Notes: generated by a model from the letters alone, not told the origin. A DNA stretch of 64,000 bases from Mycobacterium sp. MS1601 (GCF_001984215.1 NZ_CP019420.1:1674001-1738000), one strand, 5' to 3'; counted from the stretch's first letter, positions 19,566 through 28,272 are shown. Numbers and translations are program-made.

Positions 19566-19611
19566 GCAGGATTGTCCGTCGCGCATCGGCTAGCCGGTGG
19601 CACGGGGCACC

Positions 19612-20346
19612 ATGAGTCTCATGGAACACCCATCCGAGCAGGCGAAGGGCTATCGCGCGCTGGTGGTCGACGACGAGATGCCGCTGGCCGACGTGGTGGC
19701 CAGCTACCTGGAACGTGAGCATTTCGAAGCCGTGGTGGCCGGCGACGGGCTGGAGGCCGTCGCCGTGGCCCGTGAACTGGACCCCGACGTCGTCGTCTTG
19801 GACATCGGCCTGCCGGGGATCGACGGCCTCGAGGTGTGCAGGCAGCTGCGCACGTTCTCCGACGCCTACGTGGTGATGCTGACCGCTCGGGACACCGAGA
19901 TCGACACTCTCCTCGGCCTCACCGTCGGGGCCGACGACTACATCACCAAACCCTTCAGCCCGCGCGAACTCGTTGCACGCATCCGGGCCATGCTGAGGCG
20001 GCCTCGGGTGCTGCGGTCCCCCGCCGAGCCTGCGAGCACACCCCCGCGCCGATTCGGTGCCTTGAGCATCGACCTCGACGCCAGGGAAGTCCGTGTCGAC
20101 GACGAGCCGATCCTGTTGACCCGCACCGAATTCGACATCCTGGAGGCGCTCTCGAGCCGACCGGGCAAGGTGATGGGGCGGCGACAGTTGCTCGAGATCG
20201 TGCGCGACGGCCCCTGGGTCGGCAACGAGCACCTGGTGGACGTCCACATCGGGCACCTGCGGCGAAAGCTCGGCGACGACGCCAGCCGGCCACGCTTCAT
20301 CACCACCGTGCGCGGCGTGGGATACCGGATGGGCACCGCGACATGA
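19612..20346 (+). CDS. OmpR-family two-component response regulator
   Basis: This 244-residue regulator has a receiver domain with acidic pocket DDE (20-22), phospho-acceptor D64 in VVVLDIGLPG, T91 and K113. It is followed by a winged-helix DNA-binding domain ending HIGHLRRKLGDD...TTVRGVGYRM. The ATG at 19612 with GGGG five bases before it is the best start; 19621 is possible. The stop overlaps the kinase start (ATGA). An 11-bp-period direct repeat upstream suggests autoregulation. The kinase loop and the adjacent DUF305 gene hint at metal or envelope sensing. Confidence 0.93.
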   Translation: MSLMEHPSEQAKGYRALVVDDEMPLADVVASYLEREHFEAVVAGDGLEAVAVARELDPDVVVLDIGLPGIDGLEVCRQLRTFSDAYVVMLTARDTEIDTLLGLTVGADDYITKPFSPRELVARIRAMLRRPRVLRSPAEPASTPPRRFGALSIDLDAREVRVDDEPILLTRTEFDILEALSSRPGKVMGRRQLLEIVRDGPWVGNEHLVDVHIGHLRRKLGDDASRPRFITTVRGVGYRMGTAT

Positions 20347-21431
20347 CCGGCTTCGGGCCCCGGCTACTGGCCGCGCAGGCTATCGTCGTGCTCACCGGCG
20401 CAGCCACCACCTGGGCCGTTGCCGCGGTGGTGGGCCCGCCCCTGTTCCGTGAGCATCTGCACAGGGCCGGGGTGTCGATGCATTCCCTGGAACAGCTCCA
20501 CGCCGAGGAGGCCTATCGGTACGCCACCATGCTGTCCATCGGCGGGGCACTCGCGGTGTCGGCACTGGCCGCGCTCGCAGTCAGTTGGTATGTCAGCAGG
20601 CGGCTGCAGAGGTCCATCACCGAGGTTGCGGCGGCGGCGTCCTCGGTGTCCGAGGGAGACTACGACATCCGGGTGTCACCCCCACGGCTCGGGGAGGACT
20701 TCGACGCGCTGGCGGGCGCCTTCAACCGGATGGCCACCCGTCTGCAGGCAGTCGACTCCACTCGGCGGCAGTTGTTCGGCGACCTGGCACATGAGATCCG
20801 CACTCCTGTCGCGGTTCTGGAGGCCTATGTGGAGGCGCTCGAGGACGGCGTGCGCACCCTGACCCCGCAGACGGCGACCATGTTGCGCGACCAGACCCGG
20901 CGTCTGGTCCGGTTCTCCGACGATGTGGCCGCCCTGGCTCAGGCCGAAGAGAGCGCGGTCGCGATGACCTACGGGTCCATCGACGTGGGGCGGCTGGCAC
21001 GCCGATGCCTGGCCGCCGTGCAGGAACGGTACGGCGGCAAAGGTGTGGAGTTGCGCCTGCGCGTCGACGACGACGTGCCGTCCCTGTGGGGCGACGAGCA
21101 GCGGCTGTCCCAGGTGCTGGCGAATCTGCTGGACAATGCGTTGCGCCACAGCCAATCCGGAGGCGCGGTCGAACTCGGCTGTACCCGCGACGGACACCAT
21201 GTGCTCATCACTGTCGCCGACACCGGTGACGGTGTGGCCGCCGAGCACCTACCCCGCTTGTTCGAGCGGTTCTACCGTGCCGATGCCGCCAGGGACCGCG
21301 AACACGGCGGCGCCGGCATCGGTCTGGCCATCGCCAAGGCTCTCGTCGAGGCGCACGGCGGCACCATATCGGCCACCAGTGCGGGTCAGGGAGCGGGCGC
21401 GACGTTCACCGTCCGGTTGCCCATTTCCTAA
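20343..21431 (+). CDS. Sensor histidine kinase
   Basis: This 362-residue membrane kinase has TM1 (about 8-30), a short extracytoplasmic loop (31-61), TM2 (62-84), a HAMP domain, the H-box FGDLAHEIRTP with phospho-His150, the N-box NLLDNALRHS (N265), DTGDG and GAGIGLAI. The loop contains REHLHRAGVSMHSLEQLH, with four His and one Met in about 18 residues, which could bind a metal ion. It is coupled to the response regulator by an ATGA overlap and converges with a DUF305 lipoprotein gene (4-bp stop overlap). The signal is not known; copper-type sensing is a reasonable guess only. Confidence 0.92.
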   Translation: MTGFGPRLLAAQAIVVLTGAATTWAVAAVVGPPLFREHLHRAGVSMHSLEQLHAEEAYRYATMLSIGGALAVSALAALAVSWYVSRRLQRSITEVAAAASSVSEGDYDIRVSPPRLGEDFDALAGAFNRMATRLQAVDSTRRQLFGDLAHEIRTPVAVLEAYVEALEDGVRTLTPQTATMLRDQTRRLVRFSDDVAALAQAEESAVAMTYGSIDVGRLARRCLAAVQERYGGKGVELRLRVDDDVPSLWGDEQRLSQVLANLLDNALRHSQSGGAVELGCTRDGHHVLITVADTGDGVAAEHLPRLFERFYRADAARDREHGGAGIGLAIAKALVEAHGGTISATSAGQGAGATFTVRLPIS

Positions 21432-22045
21432 CGGCTACCCAGGATCTCACGCATCGTGGTGATCTCGGCTTGCTGCGAGGACACGATGTTGGTCGCCATC
21501 TCGATGGCCGCCGGGTACCCACCGTTGTCGATCTCGCTCTGGGCCATGGTGATCGCGCCCTCGTGGTGTTGGATCATCTGCTCGAGGAACAGTCGGGTGG
21601 CATCGGCGCCCTGCGCACCTGCCAGAGCGGACATATCGTCGTCGGACATCATCCCGTGGCCGCTGCCCGACATCCCCGGCATGCCCATGTCGTGGCTCGG
21701 CATGGACATCGAGCCCCATTCCCGCAGCCAGGCCTGCATGGTGTCGATCTCCGGGCCCTGAGCATCCTTGATCTGCTGGGCCAACGACGTCACCCGCGGA
21801 TCGATGCCCTGCTTGCCCAGCAGCAGGTCACTCATCTCGATGGCCTGCTGATGATGCGGGATCATCATCATGGCGAACATCATGTCGGCTTGATTGTGCG
21901 CGACAGCGCCACTGGACACAGATGTCGACGGTGGCGGCGGAGCCGATGCCGCCTGGGTGTCGGTCGCCGTGTTCGAACATGCGCTGACGACAAGAGCCGC
22001 GGCCGTCAGCGCTGCCAGGCTGAAGCCATATCGGTTGGGCTGCAT
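21428..22045 (-). CDS. DUF305 ferritin-like lipoprotein
   Basis: This 205-residue exported protein has a lipobox VSAC with lipidated Cys23. Two repeats of the DUF305 core follow: MMIPHHQQAIEM (HH at 64-65) and MIQHHEGAITMA (HH at 160-161). They are separated by a Met/His-rich segment MPSHDMGMPGMSGSGHGMM (about 115-133). DUF305 proteins are four-helix bundles often found beside copper resistance genes; metal binding is likely but unproven. The stop overlaps the kinase stop. A tandem direct repeat about 80 bp upstream of its start may be an operator. Confidence 0.9.
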   Translation of the reverse strand: MQPNRYGFSLAALTAAALVVSACSNTATDTQAASAPPPPSTSVSSGAVAHNQADMMFAMMMIPHHQQAIEMSDLLLGKQGIDPRVTSLAQQIKDAQGPEIDTMQAWLREWGSMSMPSHDMGMPGMSGSGHGMMSDDDMSALAGAQGADATRLFLEQMIQHHEGAITMAQSEIDNGGYPAAIEMATNIVSSQQAEITTMREILGSR

Positions 22046-22123
22046 CGTGATCCTCCCTCGAACGTGCCCGAGTTGCCGGGTGATTCCAGCTTCGGGCGCG
22101 CGAGTATGGGTCGATTCGCCTTC

Positions 22124-22142
22124 CGATGAAGGTTCGATGAAG
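22124..22142 (-). promoter_or_regulatory. Tandem direct repeat upstream of the DUF305 gene
   Basis: CGATGAAG occurs at 22124-22131 and 22135-22142, again with an 11-base period; on the transcribed strand this reads CTTCATCG twice. It lies about 80 bp upstream of the DUF305 start in the purQ-DUF305 gap. The spacing suits an OmpR-family regulator, but the half-site differs from the repeat in front of the neighbouring regulator gene. Confidence 0.35.
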
Positions 22143-22151
22143 ACGGGACCG

Positions 22152-22826
22152 TCAGGCGGTCAGCACCGCGTCCAGTGCGGAGTAGAAGATGCCAAGGCCG
22201 TCATCCGACGGCCCGGTGAGCGCCTCGGTGGCGTGCTCGGGATGGGGCATCAGGCCGACGACGCGGCCGTTGGCGGAGCTGATGCCTGCGATGTCGCGCT
22301 GCGAGCCGTTCGGGTTCTCGGCGTAGCGGAACACCACCCGGCCTTCGCCTTCGAGCTCGTCGAGCACGGACTCGGGCGCCACGTAGCGTCCCTCACCCGA
22401 CTTCAGCGGCACCAGGATCTCGGCGCCGGGGTCGTAGCGCGACGACCACGCCGTGGTGGTGTTCTCCACTTTGAGCCAGATGTCGCGGCAGACGAAGTGC
22501 AGGCCGGAATTGCGGGCCAGTGCGCCGGGCAGCAGACCGGACTCGCACAGCACCTGGAAGCCGTTGCAGATGCCGAGCACAGGCATGCCGCCTTGGGCGG
22601 CTTTGATCACCTCACCCATCACGGGGGCAAACCGGGCAATGGCTCCGCAGCGCAGGTAGTCGCCGTAGGAGAAACCGCCGGGCACGATCACCGCGTCGAC
22701 ACCCTTGAGGTCGGCGTCGGCGTGCCAGAGGTTCACCGACTCCGCGCCCGCCAGCCTGGCAGCGCGGGCGGCGTCGACGTCGTCGAGTGTGCCGGGGAAG
22801 GTGATGACGCCGACGCGGGCGCTCAC
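22152..22826 (-). CDS. purQ: Phosphoribosylformylglycinamidine synthase, glutaminase subunit
   Basis: PurQ releases ammonia from glutamine for the PurL-catalysed step. The 224-residue class I amidotransferase has the nucleophile elbow GICNGFQVL (C87) and the His-Glu pair in [10 protein letters not shown] (H195, E197), so the triad is complete. The N-terminal [13 protein letters not shown] is typical. The start overlaps the purS stop (ATGA), making a coupled purS-purQ pair that is physically separated from purL by about 7 kb. Confidence 0.97.
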   Translation of the reverse strand: MSARVGVITFPGTLDDVDAARAARLAGAESVNLWHADADLKGVDAVIVPGGFSYGDYLRCGAIARFAPVMGEVIKAAQGGMPVLGICNGFQVLCESGLLPGALARNSGLHFVCRDIWLKVENTTTAWSSRYDPGAEILVPLKSGEGRYVAPESVLDELEGEGRVVFRYAENPNGSQRDIAGISSANGRVVGLMPHPEHATEALTGPSDDGLGIFYSALDAVLTA

Positions 22827-23062
22827 GCCGGTTCCCTGGTGACGGTGAAGTCCTCGATCACAGTATTGGCCAGCAGCGATTCGGCGATCTCGGCGAGCGT
22901 GTCGTCACTGACACTGTCGTCGACCTCGAGCTCAAACCGCTTGCCCTGCCGCACATCTGAGATCCCGCCGTGTCCGAGACGACCGAGGGCACCGACGATT
23001 GCCTGGCCCTGCGGATCGAGAATCACGGCCTTGGGCATCACATGGACTACTACCCGGGCCAC
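22823..23062 (-). CDS. purS: Phosphoribosylformylglycinamidine synthase subunit PurS
   Basis: PurS is the small subunit that bridges PurQ and PurL and helps channel ammonia. The 79-residue protein shows the family pattern [34 protein letters not shown] and the C-terminal [12 protein letters not shown]. It starts the purS-purQ unit; the 53 bp upstream to the next gene's stop must hold its promoter. Confidence 0.95.
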   Translation of the reverse strand: MARVVVHVMPKAVILDPQGQAIVGALGRLGHGGISDVRQGKRFELEVDDSVSDDTLAEIAESLLANTVIEDFTVTREPA

Positions 23063-23115
23063 GTGGGCTCCTTACTGGTCTTCTTTGCGATACGTCTTGC
23101 GCGACGGACTCGATT

Positions 23116-23784
23116 CTATCCACACGACGACAGGTAGGCCTCGCACAGTGGTGCGGTGATCGCGTCGAGCACGCGTCCGTCGGCAACCGGGGCCCACGGC
23201 ACCGCCTGCTCCGCGCTGGACGGCACGGTCCGCCACACCACCAGTTCGGTGATCGAACTGCTCTGCGGATGGGCCACCAGGTACTGGTGGGCGATGGTGG
23301 GTCCGGAGATCACCGCGGCCATCCGCACGTCATCGACGGTGGTGATGGACGGTGACAGCCCGGGTACCGCGCAGGCTCGCAATGCCGCCACCGCGAAGTC
23401 GAACACCGACATGGCCATCTCCCCACCACGCCAGGTTTCACCCCGCCAGTGCAGTACCTGGGCCCGCATCTGCCACTGCCCCGGCGGCGCCGTCACCTCC
23501 GCTCTGGCGGCCACCACAAAACTGCGGGGGTCGTCGGTGGGCAGCGGCGTCGCACAGAGCTCTTCGGAGTAGAAGCGGGGTTGGCGCACCGGCACCGCCA
23601 GGTCAGCGAGGTCCGGCCAGTGCAGATCGTCGGCCAGGGGCAGCGTGTGCACTGCGGGCCAGGCAGTTGCGGGGATCGTGTCGCAGGTGGGTGGGCAGGT
23701 CTCCGACCGTGGCAACGCACGCGCAGTCGGCGTCACCACCAGCACCCATCCCACCAGCACACCGGTCAGGATCAGTCGGACCAT
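23116..23784 (-). CDS. Secreted protein of unknown function
   Basis: This 222-residue protein starts with a clear signal peptide (MVRLILTGVLVGWVLVV then an AxA-like TARA site near 24). The mature part holds two closely spaced cysteines (ETCPPTC) plus LCATPL, LRACAVPG and the C-terminal CEAYLSSC, so several disulfides are likely. I see no enzyme motif and do not recognise the family. The ATG at 23784 has GAGGGGG just upstream. It is divergent from the metallo-beta-lactamase gene with 36 bp between starts and lies upstream of purS on the same strand. Confidence 0.75.
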   Translation of the reverse strand: MVRLILTGVLVGWVLVVTPTARALPRSETCPPTCDTIPATAWPAVHTLPLADDLHWPDLADLAVPVRQPRFYSEELCATPLPTDDPRSFVVAARAEVTAPPGQWQMRAQVLHWRGETWRGGEMAMSVFDFAVAALRACAVPGLSPSITTVDDVRMAAVISGPTIAHQYLVAHPQSSSITELVVWRTVPSSAEQAVPWAPVADGRVLDAITAPLCEAYLSSCG

Positions 23785-23820
23785 CGCACCCCCTCGACTC
23801 CCCGGAGCACAATCGTAGGC

Positions 23821-24459
23821 ATGGAACTGACGCATTTCGGGCATTCGTGCCTTCTGGCGAGCTTTCCGGACACCACGATCCTGTTCGACCCCGGGACGTT
23901 CTCGCACGGCTTCGAAGGCATCACCGGCCTTTCTGCCATCCTGATCACCCATCAACATCCCGACCACGCGGACCCCGAGCGACTGCCCGCGCTCGTCGCG
24001 GCCAACCCGCAGGCCAAGCTCTATGCCGACCCGCAGACCACACAACAGCTCGGCGGCGCGTGGCAGGCCGTCCATGTCGGTGATCAGCTCAGCGTCGGCG
24101 GGTTGACGGTGCGCGGTGTGGGCGGCAGGCATGCCGTCATCCACCCGGAAATCCCTGTCATCGACAACATTTCATACCTCGTCGGCGACGGCGAGCATCC
24201 TGCCCGGCTCATGCATCCCGGTGATGCGCTGTTTGTGCCCGACGAGCCCGTCGACGTGCTGGCCACCCCGGCCGCGGCGCCGTGGATGAAGATCTCCGAA
24301 GCCGTCGATTATCTGCGGGCCGTCGCACCCACCCATGCTGTGCCGATCCACCACGGTGTCGTGGCCCCCGAGGCGCGGGGCGTCTACTTCGGCAGGCTCA
24401 CCGAGATGACCGACACGGACTTCCGGGTGCTGAAGGAAGAGACCGCGACAGCACTGTGA
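23821..24459 (+). CDS. Metallo-beta-lactamase-fold hydrolase
   Basis: This 212-residue protein has the MBL metal motif THQHPDHAD (43-51), a GGRHAVIHPEIP segment, a LMHPGDALFVP metal-ligand region and a late HHG. This resembles UlaG/YcbL-like hydrolases of the beta-lactamase_3 type. M. tuberculosis Rv0786c is the likely counterpart. The next gene starts with a GTGA overlap. Substrate is unknown; zinc hydrolase activity follows from the motifs. Confidence 0.88.
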   Translation: MELTHFGHSCLLASFPDTTILFDPGTFSHGFEGITGLSAILITHQHPDHADPERLPALVAANPQAKLYADPQTTQQLGGAWQAVHVGDQLSVGGLTVRGVGGRHAVIHPEIPVIDNISYLVGDGEHPARLMHPGDALFVPDEPVDVLATPAAAPWMKISEAVDYLRAVAPTHAVPIHHGVVAPEARGVYFGRLTEMTDTDFRVLKEETATAL

Positions 24460-25055
24460 CCCGGTTGGTGTTCACCGGTCACATCGCCGGCTTCGGCACC
24501 CTGGCCGGTGTCCGGGTGGTGGTCGGGATGTGGCGTCAGTCGCCGTTCGGCAGTTTCTCCGACGTCATGGTGCAGACTCCTGACGGCGTGCGGACACTGC
24601 TCGCCCCCACTGCCGAGGTGGCCGAGTTCGTTTCCACCACATACTCATTCGACGACGTTGTGATCGCCGCGGTGGAGACGGTGATGGCGGCCGGGCGGGT
24701 GGATGTCGCCGGTGCCGGCCTGCGGGCCACCTTGACGGTGGGCGGACCCGCACCGCTGGACCGGCTGCTGCGCCTGGTGCCGGGATCGGTGGCGACGGCC
24801 CCGTGGTGGCTACGGGCCGTCGACCCGCTTGCCAGTCGGCTGGTGCCCGGCGTGCATACCGCGGGCACGGCGGGCAACGGCCGCCGCGAGTTCTACGGCG
24901 TCCGACGAACCCGTCGCATCACCGCGGTCTCCGGGCGCTTCGGGGTGCTGGCGCTGGGCGGCCTGGCCGATCTGTTCCCACCGGTCGAGTTCGGCTTTTC
25001 CTCGGCTCCCCCGCTGCCGCAACTGGTGTCCGTCACCACCACCATCGAGCTGTGA
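24456..25055 (+). CDS. Conserved hypothetical protein
   Basis: This 199-residue protein starts at a GTG that overlaps the preceding stop (GTGA). It is rich in beta-strand-like stretches (LVFTGHIAGFGTLAGVRVVVGMW near the start, with VTTTIEL at the end). No catalytic motif, signal peptide or transmembrane helix stands out. Conserved-looking parts are QSPFGSFSDVMVQTPDG and the REFYGVRRTRRITAVSG segment. Its tight coupling to the MBL hydrolase suggests a joint role. I do not recognise the family. Confidence 0.75.
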   Translation: MTRLVFTGHIAGFGTLAGVRVVVGMWRQSPFGSFSDVMVQTPDGVRTLLAPTAEVAEFVSTTYSFDDVVIAAVETVMAAGRVDVAGAGLRATLTVGGPAPLDRLLRLVPGSVATAPWWLRAVDPLASRLVPGVHTAGTAGNGRREFYGVRRTRRITAVSGRFGVLALGGLADLFPPVEFGFSSAPPLPQLVSVTTTIEL

Positions 25056-25118
25056 CTCACGGTGGATCCGAGAACCCGCGCATCACGTCGTTCAGCGGCG
25101 GGACCCGCCAGTTTGTAC

Positions 25119-25148
25119 CGTATACGCAACAGCGGTGGTCGTATAACG
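25119..25148 (+). promoter_or_regulatory. Two candidate GntR operator half-sites with a -10-like TATAAC
   Basis: CGTATACG (25119-25126, perfect palindrome preceded by TTGTAC) and CGTATAACG (25140-25148) lie 21 bases apart just before the gntR start. Bacillus GntR binds a TTGTATACAA-centred palindrome, so a GTATAC core fits this regulator family. TATAAC (25142-25147) may serve as -10. Autoregulation is inferred. Confidence 0.4.
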
Positions 25149-25162
25149 GAAAGGGATGCACG

Positions 25163-25801
25163 GTGACCTCTGGGGGGCAATCCAAGCGTGTGCTCGACGA
25201 GTTGCGCAGCCAGGTCGTGACCGGCGCCATCGCGCCCGGGGTGACCATGTCGCAGACCGAACTGGCCGCGCGGTTCGGGGTCAGCCGCATTCCGCTGCGC
25301 GAGATCTTGCCGCCACTGGCCAGTGAGGGCCTGATCCGCATCGGAGATGGCGGCGCGGTCACCACCACGCCGCTCAGCGTCGCCGAACTGCAGGAGATCT
25401 ACGAGATCCGCGAGAACGTCGAACCGCTGCTCACCAAGATCGCGGTACCCAATGTGGGTCGCGCGGAAGTGCTTCGCATGCGGACCGTCCTGGCCCGTAT
25501 GCAGGAGACTTCCGATACCTGGGAGTGGCTGACCCTCAACGCCCAGTTCCACGGAATTCCGTATCAATGCGCCCACCGCCCCCGGTTGCTGGGGCTGGTC
25601 AATCAGTACCGTGCGCTGGCAGATCGCTACATCTATGTGTTGGTCGAGGTGCTCGGCAACGCCAAGGAGATCGACCGCCAGCACGCCGGGATCCTGGAGG
25701 CCGTCGCAGCGGGCGACGCCAAGGCCGCTGCGGAACTGACCCGTCAGCACCTCGCCGACAGCCACGCCTTTGTGCTCAGCTACCTGCTCGAGAAGGACTG
25801 A
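25163..25801 (+). CDS. GntR-family transcriptional regulator with FCD domain
   Basis: This 212-residue regulator has an N-terminal winged helix (RVLDELRSQVVTG, then TELAARFGVSRIPLREILPPLASEGLI) and a C-terminal all-helical FCD ligand domain (IYEIRENVEPLLTKIA, then a DRQHAGILEAVAAGD segment with metal-site His). FCD regulators usually repress catabolic genes and respond to carboxylates. GTG 25163 is preceded by AAGGGA at good spacing. A GTATAC-type palindrome lies just upstream. The convergent neighbour is an FAD-dependent dehydrogenase, a possible target. Confidence 0.9.
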   Translation: MTSGGQSKRVLDELRSQVVTGAIAPGVTMSQTELAARFGVSRIPLREILPPLASEGLIRIGDGGAVTTTPLSVAELQEIYEIRENVEPLLTKIAVPNVGRAEVLRMRTVLARMQETSDTWEWLTLNAQFHGIPYQCAHRPRLLGLVNQYRALADRYIYVLVEVLGNAKEIDRQHAGILEAVAAGDAKAAAELTRQHLADSHAFVLSYLLEKD

Positions 25802-25819
25802 GCCAGCATCCGTTCCAGG

Positions 25820-25868
25820 GATTTCGGCGTGTTTCCGGTCGCTCAGCGGTCGGAATCACGCCCAAATC
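25820..25868. repeat. Palindromic repeat copy 1 (REP-like, about 49 bp)
   Basis: An imperfect palindrome with arms GATTTCGGCGTG... and ...CACGCCCAAATC around a GTCGCTCAGCGGTC core. It lies between the convergent gntR and FAD-dehydrogenase genes, and its right edge supplies the TGA stop of the latter. Two further copies occur at 33052 and 33990. Confidence 0.75.
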
Positions 25869-27507
25869 ACGAGATATCCCGGGCGGCACCACGGCCCGCC
25901 GCCCGGCCGGAGAAGATGCAGCCGCCCAGGAAGGTGCCCTCGAGCGCACGGTAGCCGTGCACACCGCCGCCGCCGAAACCGGCCACCTCCCCCGCGGCGT
26001 ACAGGCCGGGGATGGCCGCACCACCGTCGCCGAGCACCCGGGAATCCAGATCGGTCTCCAACCCGCCCAACGTCTTTCGCGTCAGGATGTGCAACTTGAC
26101 CGCGATCAGCGGCCCCGCCTTCGGATCGGTGAGCCGGTGCGGGGCGACCACGCGGGTGATCCGGTCGGCCAGGTAGGCCCGCGCCCCGCGGATCGCGGTG
26201 ATCTGGCCGTCCTTGCTGAACCTGTTGGTCACCTCGCGGTCGCGGGCGGTCACCTCGGCTTCCACCTTGGCGAAGTCGAGAGGTTCGACATCAGGTAGCG
26301 CGTTCATCTTCGCGACCAACTCACTCAGGGTGGCTGCACTGACAAAGTCGACGCCACGGTCGACGAATGCCTGGACCGGTGGTGGCGCACCGGGCTTGAC
26401 CCGTTGCAACACCTTGCGGATGTCACGACCGGTGAGATCGGGGTTCTGCTCCTGCCCGGACAGGCTGAATTCCTTCTCGATGATGCGCGCGTTCAACACA
26501 AACCACGTGTAATCGTGACCGGAAGCCACAATGTGTTCGAGCGTGCCCAGAGTGTCGAACCCGGGGTACAGCGGGCCGGGCAGCCGCGTGCCGGTGGCGT
26601 CGAGCCAGAGCGACGACGGGCCGGGCAGGATCCGGATGCCGTGGTTGGGCCAGATCGGATGGTAGTTGGTGATGCCCTCGGTGTAGTGCCACATCCGGTC
26701 CCGGTTGATGACGCGGGCTCCGATGGATTCGGTGATGCCGATCATCCGTCCATCGACGTGCGCGGGCACCCCTGCGAGCAGCTGATCGGGCACCCGGCCC
26801 ATCCGGGTCGGCCAGTTCTTCCGGATCAGATCCAGGTTGTGGCCGATTCCACCGCTGGTGACCACTACCGCCGACGACCGGAACTCGAACTCGCCCACTG
26901 CTTTTCGTGACGATGCCACACCTCGCGCCGCCGTTGACGGTTCCAGCACCGTGCCACGTACACCGGTCACCGCCCCGGCATCGACCAACAGTTCGTCGAC
27001 CTGATGGCGGTGCGCGAAACGCACCCGAGAGTTCCCCAGCAGTCGGCGGGCGAACACGTCGACCAGCCCCGGTCCGGTGCCCCAGGTGATGTGGAATCGC
27101 GGCACCGAATTGCCATGTCCCAGAGCGTCGTACCCACCGCGTTCGGCCCAGCCGACCAGAGGGAAGATCTGGTGCCCGCGCTCATGCAGCCAACTGCGTT
27201 TCTCACCCGCCGCGAAGTCGACGTAGGCGTGTGCCCACTGCCGCGGCCAGTAGTCCTCGGGACGGTCGAAACCCGCGGTGCCCAGCCAGTCCTGCAGTGC
27301 CAGCTCGTGGCTGTCTTTGATGCCGAGGCGACGCTGTTCGGGGCTGTCGACGAAAAACAGGCCGCCGAACGACCAGAATGCCTGGCCCCCGAGGTTGGCT
27401 TCGTTCTCCTGGTCCACCAGCAGCACAGTCTTGCCGCGTTCGGCCAGCTCACAGGCGGCCACCAACCCGGCGATGCCCGCTCCGACCACGATGACGTCAG
27501 CGTCCAT
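25867..27507 (-). CDS. FAD-binding dehydrogenase (3-ketosteroid dehydrogenase/fumarate reductase-like)
   Basis: This 546-residue flavoprotein starts with a dinucleotide-binding VIVVGAGIAGLVAACELAERG and an acidic VDQE end of the second strand. It ends with the conserved GLYAAGEVAGFGGGGVHGYRALEG, TFLGGCIFSGRAAG. The family includes KstD-like and fumarate-reductase-like enzymes and predicted FAD oxidoreductases such as M. tuberculosis Rv0785. The substrate is unknown. The stop codon is formed by the edge of a palindromic repeat. The divergent or upstream DUF2334 gene is 60 bp away on the same strand. Confidence 0.9.
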   Translation of the reverse strand: MDADVIVVGAGIAGLVAACELAERGKTVLLVDQENEANLGGQAFWSFGGLFFVDSPEQRRLGIKDSHELALQDWLGTAGFDRPEDYWPRQWAHAYVDFAAGEKRSWLHERGHQIFPLVGWAERGGYDALGHGNSVPRFHITWGTGPGLVDVFARRLLGNSRVRFAHRHQVDELLVDAGAVTGVRGTVLEPSTAARGVASSRKAVGEFEFRSSAVVVTSGGIGHNLDLIRKNWPTRMGRVPDQLLAGVPAHVDGRMIGITESIGARVINRDRMWHYTEGITNYHPIWPNHGIRILPGPSSLWLDATGTRLPGPLYPGFDTLGTLEHIVASGHDYTWFVLNARIIEKEFSLSGQEQNPDLTGRDIRKVLQRVKPGAPPPVQAFVDRGVDFVSAATLSELVAKMNALPDVEPLDFAKVEAEVTARDREVTNRFSKDGQITAIRGARAYLADRITRVVAPHRLTDPKAGPLIAVKLHILTRKTLGGLETDLDSRVLGDGGAAIPGLYAAGEVAGFGGGGVHGYRALEGTFLGGCIFSGRAAGRGAARDIS

Positions 27508-27567
27508 GACGCCAACCGTACTGACTCGGCGGTGGTCCGGGCCTGTTTCCCGGCTCCTTGCGCTCCG

Positions 27568-28272
27568 TCAGGCAGCGTCCAGTAACGCAGGACGGGGTGA
27601 CCACTGGTAGACGGTCGGGGTGCTGCCGTGCAATAACGCCAGATCCACGGCGTCGAGGACCGCCTGCCGCGGGCCCGGCTTGCGCAGCTGACGCGCCGAG
27701 ACGGCCAACCGCACGATGCCGCCGCGGCGGGCGGTGCGCTCCGCGGAGAGCACCAACGTGCGGCACCACCACGGCTCTGTCAGGAAGCCCGCCCCGATGC
27801 CGAGCACCCTGGTGCGCACCGTGGTCCCACGCACCAGGTCGGTGATGCCCGACAATCCGGCCAGCAGGCGAAACCCGTTGCGCGGCAACACTGTGATCAC
27901 TCCGGGCGACACCGACCAGCCCGGAGCCGCGAACAGCCGGGTGCGCAGCCCCACGTGGTCGAGAATCCGGTCGGCGGCCATCAGCCGTAGATTGGCCTCG
28001 TGCGCCTGCAGCACGGCGAACTCGCTACGGCGCAGCTTCGTGGCAGCCTCGTCATAACCATGCAGCACCAGCGCATCCCCGGCGTTGCGGCGCTCGGTCA
28101 GCCACTGCACGGTCGGGGCGTCGGTGTCCAGCCGGTAGCCGCCTTTGAGCCGCGGCGCGATGAACAGCGACAGCGGCACCGACCTCTCGGCCAATTGCTC
28201 GCGTAGCGCCACCACATCGCCCAGCACGCGGTTGTCGATCCCGGACACCGAGACGATCAGTTGCCCACCCAT
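27568..28272 (-). CDS. DUF2334 polysaccharide-deacetylase-like protein
   Basis: This 234-residue protein resembles carbohydrate-esterase-4-like DUF2334 proteins. It has an opening VSVSGIDNRV (where typical deacetylases have a DD), PLSLFIAPRLKGGY, LHGYDEA with the probable metal His, and FAAPGWSVSP. The initial Asp motif is partly altered (GIDN), so activity is uncertain. M. tuberculosis Rv0784 appears to be the counterpart. It may be co-transcribed with the FAD dehydrogenase downstream. Confidence 0.82.
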   Translation of the reverse strand: MGGQLIVSVSGIDNRVLGDVVALREQLAERSVPLSLFIAPRLKGGYRLDTDAPTVQWLTERRNAGDALVLHGYDEAATKLRRSEFAVLQAHEANLRLMAADRILDHVGLRTRLFAAPGWSVSPGVITVLPRNGFRLLAGLSGITDLVRGTTVRTRVLGIGAGFLTEPWWCRTLVLSAERTARRGGIVRLAVSARQLRKPGPRQAVLDAVDLALLHGSTPTVYQWSPRPALLDAA

